A stretch of DNA of 64,000 nucleotides, taken from positions 344,910 through 408,909 of the forward strand of contig JBBHKE010000813.1 in NCBI GenBank assembly GCA_037447655.1, in the 5' to 3' direction. How positions within the stretch are numbered: position 1 is the first letter of the stretch; every line of letters starts with the position of its first letter. Shown one piece after another: positions 41,630 to 50,584 of this stretch. The position numbers and the translations under genes are program-made. This DNA comes from Zygnema cylindricum (taxonomy: Eukaryota; Streptophyta; Zygnematophyceae; Zygnematales; Zygnemataceae). The notes beneath the pieces are model-generated. The model was not told the DNA's origin and did no database searches. It was given only the letters and a program-made list of their open reading frames with translations.

Positions 41630-42023
41630 CTCCCCTTATTTTCAAGTCTAATTTTATTTTTTGTTTTAATCCGAATTTTTCCCTACAATACTTTAGCTTG
41701 GGAGATGGCACAGGCTTTGTCATCATATCAGCCACCATTTCCCCATCACTCCTATACACCAAATTCACAATTTTATTTTCCACTTTTTCCCTCACAAAGC
41801 TCAATCTTATATCCATATGCTTAGCTTTGAAATGATGTTTTGGATTGGCTGCAAGTGCAATTGCAGCCTGATTATCACAAAACACTTCATGTACTCCCTT
41901 CTTCATGTACCCCAATTCTTGCAACAAGGACCTCACCCACATCAGCTCTTTCACAACAAAACAAGAGGCCATGTACTGAGCCTCCATAGTGGAGTGAGCA
42001 ACAACCTTTTGTTGCTTGCTACT
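41586..42023 (-). pseudogene. Copia-4 RNase H end
   Basis: MEAQYMASCFVVKELMWV, VHEVFCDNQAAIALAANP and HMDIRLSFVREKVENK. The frame then runs through the polypurine tract (IRGVL) and stops at 41586, 44 bases inside the 3' LTR. Confidence 0.9.
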
Positions 42024-42865
42024 CTAACAACAAGCACCTTCCCCCACATACAATACATACCCAAAAGTGCATCTTCTCATAGGTGCATCCCCATAACTGG
42101 CATCACTCCAAGTAGTGATGTAAGCGTGCTCTCCTCCCAAATGCAACCATAGATCCGTAGTTCCCACCAGGTATCTCATTACCCTCTTGGCTGCCTCCCA
42201 CTCTTTCTTTCTAGGATCATTAAGACTCCTACTAAGGACTCCAACTGCTACAGCTATGTCAGGCCTGGTACAATTCATAAAGTAAATCAGACTTCTTATA
42301 ACCTGTCAGTAAGGAATAGATTTCATAAACTGCCTCTCCTCTGGACTTATCTGATCATCTAGCATTATCACATCTCCTTCTACACTCCCATCACTGACTT
42401 TCTTTAGGTCCATGGGAGTGGTACAACTGTTTGCATTCTCCATCTGAAATTTCTCTAGCATATTTCCTATAGCCTCTTTCTGTGTAAGTCTGATGATCAT
42501 CTTCTTCTTACCTCTTTCCATTTGAATTCCCAGAATATATTTAGCCTCTCCTAAATCTTTCATGTCAAATCTACTTCCCAGATCTTTATTTAACCTATTT
42601 ATCTTCTCCATAGACTTACTCAATACCAGCAAATCATCCACATAAATTGCAATAAAAATTACACCATTTTCATCCTCAAACATGTAAATAGAGTTGTCAG
42701 AACTGATTCGAATATACCCCAGACTGGAAAGAAACTCATCTTGTTTCTTACTCCACTATCTGGGGGCCTGTTTTAGTCCATATAAGGACTTTATAAGTCT
42801 GCAGACTTTGCTTTCCTCTCCTTCCTCTACAAAACCTTTTGGTTGCCGCATGAAGATTTCTTCCT
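42024..42865 (-). pseudogene. Copia-4 reverse transcriptase core and RNase H start
   Basis: FIAIYVDDLLVLSKS keeps the catalytic YVDD. DLGEAKYILGIQMERG and EAIGNMLEKFQMENAN are the usual connection region. MNCTRPDIAVAVGVLSRSL and MRYLVGTTDLWLHLGGEH begin RNase H. Several stops separate the blocks. Confidence 0.9.
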
Positions 42866-44227
42866 CTAGTTCACCGTTGAGGAAGGCGGTTTTGATATCC
42901 ATCTGGTGAATTTCCATGTCTTCGCTTCTGCTAGACTAAGGAGAATCCTTACAGATGGGAATCGAACTACCGGAGCAAAGGTCTCCTCATAATCTATCCC
43001 CTCTTTTTGAGTGAACCCTTTTGCCACCAGCCGAGCCTTAAATCTCTCAATGGTGTTATCTAGATTCAGTTTCAGTTTAAATACCCATTTACACCCAATG
43101 GGTTTTCTATCTTGTGGGCAGTCCACCAGCTCCCAAGTATTTGCCTCCATGATTGAAGCCATCTCATCATTTATGGCTCTGACCCACCTTTCTTTCTCCG
43201 GACTGTCCATTGCCTCCGAGTATGACTGAGGCTCATCTGGATGAGAAAGCTTTGTTACCTTGCAAGCAGCCTGTTTTCCTTGAAGCCTTTTGCTGCTCCT
43301 CCGTCCTCCCTCAAAGTCCAAAGCTGGAATAGAAGGAAGCCTTGGATTCCTCCGAACTGTCTCATCAGCTCCCCTATCCATGGGAACCGATTCTAACTCC
43401 TTTTCCTCTCTCTCCTCAAAGGGTGTAGGAATATGAGGAGATTTTGGTATATCTCCCCCATCTTTTATCTCCCCTGGATCTGCAATCATGTTTTCACTAG
43501 TGTCCCTTTTGGGAAGATCTAAGTCTTCCTCACTCTTGGACTCAAAGCTGATTCTAATTTTCTTAGGGTATCTGAAGGGATCAAAAGACTTCCATTCATC
43601 CATGACAACTAGATGCTTTACCAGAATGATATCTTGTTTAGCTAAGTCATAGACTCTATATCCTTTGACATCCTCATCATATCCCACAAAATATCATGGT
43701 TTCCCTTTAGCATCTAGTTTCTAGTTTTTCTTATCTGTGTCAAGACTGTAAACTTGACTACCGAATACTTTTAAGTGAGAAACATTCGGTTTCTTTCCAA
43801 CCCATCTCTCATAAGGGGTCATTCCTTTAATAGCTTTGGTGAGGACTCTATTCTTAATGCAGTTAGCACAATTCATGGCATCTACCCAAAATCTTCTTCC
43901 TATTTTCTTACCTGCCAACATGCAGCACACACTATCTCCCAAAGTCCGGTTTAACCTCTCAGCTACCCCATTTTGTTCTGGATTATTCGGTACAGTTTCA
44001 TGATGCTAAACTCCCTCATCTCTCAAATAATCCTCAAACTGGTTAGAGGTGTACTCTCCCCCATTATCACTCCTTATTCTCTTAATGGGGGTTCCGTGCA
44101 ACTTCTCACTCCAGGCTTTGTATTCTTTACAGTATTTTGGTGTTTCAAACTTTGTTTTCAGGAAGTAGACTCTAGAATATCTGGACCAATCATCGGTAAT
44201 TGTCAACATATACCTCTTTTCCCCCAA
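42866..44227 (-). pseudogene. Copia-4 integrase core to reverse transcriptase start
   Basis: Same frame in three open blocks. TITDDWSRYSRVYFL and RSDNGGEYTSNQFEDYL carry the second catalytic Asp. GRRFWVDAMNCANCIKNRV follows, then a 273-codon stretch with YRVYDLAKQDIILVKHLVV, RNPRLPSIPALDFEGGRRS, MASIMEANTWELVD and KARLVAKGFTQKEG. A frameshift occurs at the LSLAEA site, just before MEIHQMD. Confidence 0.9.
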
Positions 44228-44870
44228 CCGAAGGCACCCTTGCTGGTCCCCGGATATCTGTGTGGACCAGATCTAGTACTTTCTCACCTCTATATGTGGC
44301 AGTTTTGGGAAAGGGAAGTCTGTGAGTCTTACCTTGGGCATAGCCACTACAGTCATCCATCATCTCATTATCCCCAAACTGAATGCTCTCTACTACACCC
44401 AGCTTCTTCATTTCTCTTAGTCTATCGAATTGCACATGTCCCAAACGCTTATGCCAGATCATCAAGCTAAGAACACCATCATAGTAAGCACTCTTCTTTT
44501 CATTACTCAGGTTTAGCCTAAACATTCCTTGGCTACCCTTATCAGTTGTGAAGTAGACTTCATCTCCATACTTCTTTGTAAAGACTCCCTTTCTAGAGAA
44601 CGTATCAAAATCCTTGTCATCTAATACAGAAGTAGACACAAGATTCTTACTCAACTGAGGAATGTAGAGCACATCTGAGAAGGTGAGGATAGAGGTCTTA
44701 CCCTCCACTAAGACTTTCAGATCTACGGATCCCATTAGATCTGTGGTTACTACTCTCCCATCCGCATACTCTATTTCCACAATAGGGATCTTTCTTAGCT
44801 TAGTGAAGAGGTGCTTGTCACGACACATATGCATGGATGCACCCGAGTCGATGATCCATCCCTAATCTGG
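44190..44870 (-). pseudogene. Copia-4 protease and integrase N-terminus
   Basis: GWIIDSGASMHMCRDKHLF (DSGAS intact, just downstream of a stop) continues without interruption through VLYIPQLSKNLVSTSVL to the HHCC finger: IWHKRLGHVQFDRL...CSGYAQGKTH. The second Cys of the pair is Tyr, which would weaken the finger. LVHTDIRGPARVPS gives the first DDE Asp, after which the frame shifts. Confidence 0.9.
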
Positions 44871-44900
44871 TGCTTCCCGAATAGCTCCAAGGGCACACTT

Positions 44901-46007
44901 CTATTTTCGAGGGATCTCCTTCTCCTCTAGATTCTCGTCAAGAAGAAGCTCCCCATCCTCCTCCTCGGAGGACTCGTCCTCCTCGGTCTCTCCTTTCACT
45001 CGTGTGACCACAAGTGCTTTCTTCTTCCCTCCGGAAGAACCACCTCCACGATTTTCTTGGAGCCTCAACTTCGATAGCTTGATGTAATCAGCTATGAAGT
45101 GCCCCGGCTTTTTGCAGAAATGACAAAGGCCCTTTGGAGTCCTCGGTTCTACAGATTGATCTTTCTCCCCTTTGAGGCCGTGGTACGGCTTCTTCGGATC
45201 CTTCCTCCACCGGTCAGTTCCAGCAGCTAGAGCTTGTACGCTCTTTCCTCCTCTTCGGATCTCAATAGTGTTTTCCTGTACGAGTATCATTCGAACCACA
45301 GTGCTTCATTTCCAAGCACTATCATCCATTTGTTGTACTCGGTACACTATATATTCATACTCCTCCAGCAACTTCATGATGAGAGTGTTAACTTTGATCT
45401 TCATAGTGCCTGTCCATCCGGCACTCTCCATCTCCATGAATAGACAAGAGAGATCAGTGCAATAGTCCAACATCTTTCCCCCTTTGAAAGTGTAACTGAT
45501 CAGCCTTTGCTCAGCCAGCTGAAGCTCCTGAATAGTGCCAGCTCTATAGATCTCCACTAAGGTCATCCAGAACTCCTCAGCCCTGAAGATTTGAAGGTGA
45601 GAAGTTGCCAACGCTTGGGTGAGGTGCCATGGAATGAAGTGCCTTGCATTCATATTGGTGTACTCCCACATCTGAATGTCGTTTTCCTCAGTCTTCACGG
45701 CCACCGCTCCGGATGCCATGGCAATAGGAGTGAGAAGTGTCTCCTTTCCTTTCCCTTTTTCGGACACACTGTTGTTCCCATGATCTGTCTCCTCCGTTGG
45801 AGCAGATCCTGCTGCAGAAAACCTCACTCCTCCAAACCCTGGTGGATTTCCTTGAGATGGATGTTTCACTTGTCCACTAACACTACCCCAGTATCGCTTC
45901 TCACATAATGCCCATGTCATCATAGCTTCCCAGTAAATGAATCCAGATCCGTTGAATATGGGCACCCTAGAGGGTGGGCCCATAACCTGCAATTCTGTGT
46001 CCTCCAT
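44901..46007 (-). pseudogene. Copia-4 gag
   Basis: MEDTELQVMGPPSRVPIF starts inside the LTR. 233 open codons are followed by a single stop in AWK-stop, then 132 more codons in the same frame. The capsid pattern is VEIYRAGTIQELQLAEQRL and LIMKLLEEYEYIVYRV. The zinc knuckle CHFCKKPGHFIADY has lost its last Cys. The acidic tail EEDESSEEEDGELLLDENLE is followed by a stop before protease. Confidence 0.9.
45973..45986 (-). other. Copia-4 primer-binding site (anticodon arm of initiator tRNA-Met)
   Basis: GTTATGGGCCCACC on the minus strand, one base after the LTR. It is complementary to nucleotides 26-39 of plant initiator tRNA-Met and identical to the Copia-2 site. It encodes VMGPP in the gag frame. 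Confidence 0.85.
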
Positions 46008-46980
46008 TTAGACCAAGAATGAGGAAGCCTCTAGGTAGTTTTTGACTAACCCACTTTCAACGAGAGCAAGTGCTACCCTAGCAGACAAATAGGTTACTTG
46101 ACTGCACCCCTGTGCAGATTGGACTCCCTTGAGGCCACAGCAAAAAGAATCACTGAAAACGCCTTACCAGGCGATTAATTATCAAGTGGCAAAGATGCCA
46201 ATATATATACAAGCTTGTTGGGAGAGAGGCGGCTACCTCCTTAATCCTCTAAGTTCTAAACCCCTGTCAGAACCCCTATCTACTGATGTACAAACCAGTC
46301 AGAAGACTGTTCAGTACAGACAAGTACTATGGCCGATGTACTTTCTGTACGGCTAGTGTACGACAAGGCCATGGAGTGGACGTCTGTCTCCTTTAGACTT
46401 GCTCTTATGCTCCCCAAGATTCATGCTTCCCAATGATATCTTGCCACGTGTCGATAGGTCATGTTACATCCGCAAACGGCCAAAACGGCCATTCAGCGAT
46501 CCCGGCGATGGTGCATGTCATTGGATCGAAACCGGCTTTAATTCCCAGCCTTTCAAAAACAAATGTCTGGTACATTTGTTTCGTGCGCACTTAATCCCCC
46601 AACTGGTTTCTATGTATCTTATTTGTAATTCCGTTAATCGGATTAGTCGTCTATCTATTGTGTAAATAGTTGTCGAGCCCTATGTATCCTAACAGACTAC
46701 TACGACAGACTGGTAAGGGTTGACGGCTATGCCTCGCCCTACCCGTCGGAGGTTCGAGTCCTGTCGGACTCAACCCTTTTGGTTGAGAGTGACTTATGTC
46801 ACTCTTAAGCCTTGCCTATGGAGCTAAGGCAACCATGGCACCACTGCCCTCTCTCTCCTTCAGTGACTGCAACAAGTATGGGGGCTAGAGGGAGAAGGTG
46901 GAGGCAGACTGCCTTTGCTTTTCATTTTTATTTTAATTAAGACCTACAAAATATCTCTTATAAATCTAGTGATTTCAACA
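45988..46980 (-). repeat. Copia-4 5' LTR
   Basis: Minus strand TGTTGAAATC...AGAATTGCA. The gag ATG (46007-46005) lies 20 bases before its inner end. A box-B-like GGTTCGAGTCC (plus strand, about 46751) and the GGCAGACTGCC hairpin (about 46903) are present. Confidence 0.95.
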
Positions 46981-47138
46981 AAAAGATGTATTGCACTTAT
47001 TAGTATTTTCTGTCCAGTAAACTAAACATAAATTTAATAGAAAATGTACGGACTTTTATCAGAAATGTACGGACATTTACGAAAGAGATGTTGCATTGTT
47101 AAACCATTTGCGGGTGGTAGGTTTAAAGTCTGTACGAA
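46981..47138. other. Spacer right of Copia-4
   Basis: Contains AAATGTACGG-type words and sequence like 40518-40600. No gene. Confidence 0.5.
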
Positions 47139-47368
47139 CGTCTTCGTCAATTTTTTTTTCAAAAAAGCCGCCATGAAAACGAATCTTCAAGGAAGGCGCC
47201 ATTACTGACCCCACACGTCTTCGTCAATTTTTTTTTCAAAAAAGCCGCCATGAAAATGAATCTTCAAGGAAGGCGCCATTACTGACCCCAGTCGTCTTCG
47301 TCAATATTTTTTTCAAAAAAGCTGCCATGAAAACGAATCTTCAAGGAAGGCGCCATTACTGACCCCAC
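47139..47368. repeat. Three tandem copies of a 77-bp unit
   Basis: Units start CGTCTTCGTCAA at 47139, 47216 and 47293 and end CATTACTGACCCCA. Each has a T9-type run, AAAAAAGCCGCCATGAAAA and GGAAGGCGCCATTACTG. The copies differ at only a few bases. Confidence 0.92.
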
Positions 47369-48299
47369 AGAAGTAGATAGTGAAACTACCGTTCAAGTCG
47401 TTGTCGAAAGCACTTACAAACCTCGACCAAAGCAACCATGCCTAGAAATCGAGGAGAGGAGTCGGAGCTCATGAAATTTTCTGACGGTCAGAATTTTGTA
47501 GCCAACCAAAATGTGTTTGTCTTTACACCAACTTCAAATATAACGCCCAAGCAACTAGGATCATAAATTATCTCCTTGGAAATGTCAAGAGTGGAGGGAT
47601 TAGAGCTTGCAGAATGTGTCCAGCCGAGGTGAAGGAGGAGTTTAGTGCTTTTGAAAACCAAAAATCTGAGATAGAGAGAGAATGCCATTGTCGGGTGTCA
47701 AATAGTCTTAGACAGAAACACTCTGACAACAAAATTGGTTAGCCAGGATTTCAACCTGGCCTTAAATGTTACCATATTAGCTTATTTAACAATCGTCAAT
47801 AACCATTTGATTTAGAAGTTACAATATAAACATGAAGTGTGATAACTATTTAAATGTAAGCGATTGTTTAGCGCCAATTTAACGGAAAACTTATAAATTG
47901 CGGTACATGTAAAATTCATTTTTTTTTTTACAGGTATGGAATAGTACGATACAAATTCATTAACAATTTTAACTATTTTTTCAAATTGTTCGCAGGGTTA
48001 CTTACGTATAATTTGCGCGTTTGTATCGTGCATAAAATGCGGTTTGAACAACTATGGTGACGAGTGTAGTGTAGAGTTGTAATGGCATACGTAATAGTTA
48101 TAATGTGTAAAGTACAATTTGATTGGTTATCAATGTTTATAACACTACATCAACGCCTCTACAATATAGCCATTGATCCCAAAGTAGGATTTATAATAGT
48201 ATTAATTCCTTTGTGCTATTATCGACACTATTCAGTTAGTGTCCATTACACTAATTTAACAAGTAATTTGAAATTCTATAGGGTCCATTCCCTCACAAA
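47369..48299. other. Intergenic stretch without recognised gene
   Basis: The sequence at 47370-47700 is less AT-rich and has short open frames on both strands, none with recognisable domains. The rest is AT-rich. Confidence 0.45.
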
Positions 48300-48606
48300 A
48301 TTCGGAGATCCAAAGAAGCTTACCTAGTTAGTGCCGACTCGAAGTTGATACAAACCCAAATGACTAACACCCTGACAGTCAAAAACCCAATACAACTTCA
48401 CCCTTGTGAAATATGATTTTTGTGTGCTCAGTTCCCCAACAGAATGCAAAGTTAGAATATGAGTATTTGGACAGATTCCTCCATTTTGAATTTCCCTTAT
48501 AAATACCGCCACCCTCGTAGGTAGAAACCTTGACCGGTTACTCCCTTGTGAAGCTTGTACTCCTTGGAGTCCGTAGCAAAAAGAATCTTTGAATTTGCTC
48601 GCCTGT
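48300..48606 (-). repeat. Left part of an older copia-like LTR split by Gypsy-2
   Basis: CCCTGACAGTCAAAAA, ACTTCACCCTTGTGAA and AGCAAAAAGAATCTTTGAATTTGCTC match the Copia-2 LTR (25650-25780) in order, with an extra rearranged piece. The outer boundary is uncertain. The orientation is inferred from Copia-2. Confidence 0.6.
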
Positions 48607-49125
48607 TGTAAAAGAGGTAACAACACCCCACAATACGTCACAATGCACAGCGGAAAACACCAAGGATCTCCCCGTAGCAACAGCAGGAGCACACAGAACT
48701 CGCAGACAGGGTTGGGCTTTATTAATTGAAAAGAGAGTACAAGATTGCGCTAGCTGCGTAAGTCTATTTCAGGTCTACTTCCGGTCCCTTATTCACTAGG
48801 TCTACTTGTCTATTTAAACTAGCTAACTGCTGGTCAACTTAGTACTATACAGCTGTACACGTGGACCTTCGCGGCCAATCCAAGATCTATCCAAACTTCC
48901 TTCTAGAACTATACAGTTCAATCTACACAATTGCGGTGTTGCTATGCTGCGCTGCTACGCCGCTGCGCTACTAGTTGCTACGCCGCTAAGTTGCTATGCT
49001 GCTATACTTCGCTAGTCTTGAATCGCAGCTGCGCTGCTTTGGCATCGCAACTGCGCTGCTCTGAAATCGGAACTATAGCAGCCTAGCCCTAACTACTAAG
49101 TACCCAATTCTGTAACCCTGTTAGA
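48607..49125 (-). repeat. Gypsy-2 3' LTR
   Basis: 519 bases, a copy of 55441-55959. The inner end reads TTAGA rather than TTACA. A purine tract AGTGGGAGGCA lies just inside (minus strand, 49126-49138). Confidence 0.94.
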
Positions 49126-49170
49126 GTGCCTCCCACTAAGGATTCAACGTCCCGCTGAACTTTGATGGAG

Positions 49171-50402
49171 TCAGGGAAACTGCAGTTGCCGGAGTATGTC
49201 GTATGTTTCCTCACGATACTCCTCGAAATCCTGGCGAAGGACGTCGAGTTGATGTTGGAGCTGTTCACATCGGGTCTCCAGTAACGCGATGTGACGATCT
49301 GCAGCTGCCAACCGCCGCCGAGTAATTCGTTCCCGAACCTGATTTTCCGCTTCCTCCATGGGTACTGCCGTTTGCTGCGGAACGTCCGCAGGTGCAGGCT
49401 CCTCGGGTGCCGGAATCCTGGGTTCTCCGTGTTCAGCCCCTGGGGTAGCTTCCTCTTATTCCTCGTCCGCCGGTTCCCACCGAGGTACCTTTCGTAATTT
49501 GAAGGACACGTGTTTTCTTGCAGCTCGGGCCCGCTGCAGAGCATTCCTTCGAGCCAGCTTGAGTACTCGCACTTCAGGGGTGACTTCCGCTCGAGAGATG
49601 ATGTCGTGGAGGCGGACATCCCACGGGTGATAATGGCGAAGTAACCCGGGAACATCAATTCTGTACCTGTAGTTTTCCTCTACCACCTCTACGAACGGTA
49701 AGGTGTGAGGATTCGGCTGCACATAGCCTTTATGATTATTCCCCAGGTCCTTGGTCCGCATGAAATTCCACGCTGGGTGTGACGAAACGTTGGTAGGGAT
49801 GCGGATAGGATCTCCAAGCTTCCCTATACGCCATTCTTTGGGCCACTCTGAGGGGTCCCAATAAAACCTTTTGGCGAAGCTGAAGGCGAGGTCCGATGTT
49901 GGGTGTCGACCGGTAGTGGGAAGAGGTAGTCGGGAATTTCCTCTCCCTCTTCACTCTCCTCCTCCGAATCTCTTCGGTTTTCGCGCAAGAGAAACACATC
50001 ATCACCGCTGGGGTATTGTTCCTCCGCCTTCCTCTCCGCGCTTTCAGACGACTGCTCGTCTGTGGTGCTCTCCTTGTTTGGGTCCCGCGTCACCTCCAGA
50101 TCTGAGGCGCGCTCCTCAATTGGCGGAGGCGTTGGTTCGCGTTCCGGCTCCTCCGCCTCCGACAGCTCATGATCTGCTTGAAGTTCCTGATCACCTTCCC
50201 GGGTTGGGGTGTATTCAGGGTCCTGTGAGTTCTCTGACCCCTCCCCTCCACTGGTCTTCGCCGGTCCTGCCTCGCAACTGACACTATCCTCCGGTTCCGG
50301 CTCCACTTCTACCTCTCTTCGCCTGCTTGCTTCCACCATGGCTTCCGCCGCCCTTAGCAATCTCTCGGGACGGCTCGGGTCTCTTTGTCCCACCCGTACC
50401 AT
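49171..50402 (-). pseudogene. Unrecognised third ORF of Gypsy-2, downstream of pol
   Basis: I do not recognise this protein. It is read as 50402-49880 in one frame and 49880-49171 in another, with one in-frame stop near 49456; in total about 410 codons. The N-terminal third (MVRVGQRDPSRPERLLR) leads into a long acidic Glu/Pro/Ser-rich segment (EPEREPTPPPIEERASD). The middle is more globular (FYWDPSEWPKEW, HPAWNFMR, YRYRIDVPGLLRHYHPWD). The C-terminus is a predicted coiled coil (RRRLAAADRHIALLETR, LDVLRQDFEEYREE). It sits in the position env-like genes take in some gypsy elements, but shows no signal peptide or membrane segment. Intact members elsewhere in the genome would decide whether it is a standard part of the family. 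Confidence 0.65.
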
Positions 50403-50584
50403 CTCCTCCTTTTCGAGGGTGGAGAGGACGACGACGCCATAGACACTGCTGAACCAGACAATTCCGGTAGCTCCAGAAGCGGAGGTAAAGTAATTGTGCG
50501 GAGGGAAGCCGTTTCCAAGCTGCCGAGACTGAGTTAGTTGTGAGGACGAATGATGGTTGTATTCCCGGGGGTTGAGGGTTTCAC

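Larger units (their letters stand above)
40637..46980 (-). mobile_element. Copia-4 LTR retrotransposon, nearly complete
   Basis: 6344 bases with two 993-base LTRs. Flanks AAAAC (40632-40636) and AAAAG (46981-46985) are a likely 5-bp duplication with one change. Gag, protease and the integrase start share one frame with a few stops; two frameshifts follow. The RT catalytic box is intact. It is the best full-length copia reference in the window. Confidence 0.95.

Noticed and set aside
47488-47688. Minus-strand frame of 66 codons between Copia-4 and Gypsy-2
   Set aside because: No domain, no splice partners, and an equally open frame on the other strand.
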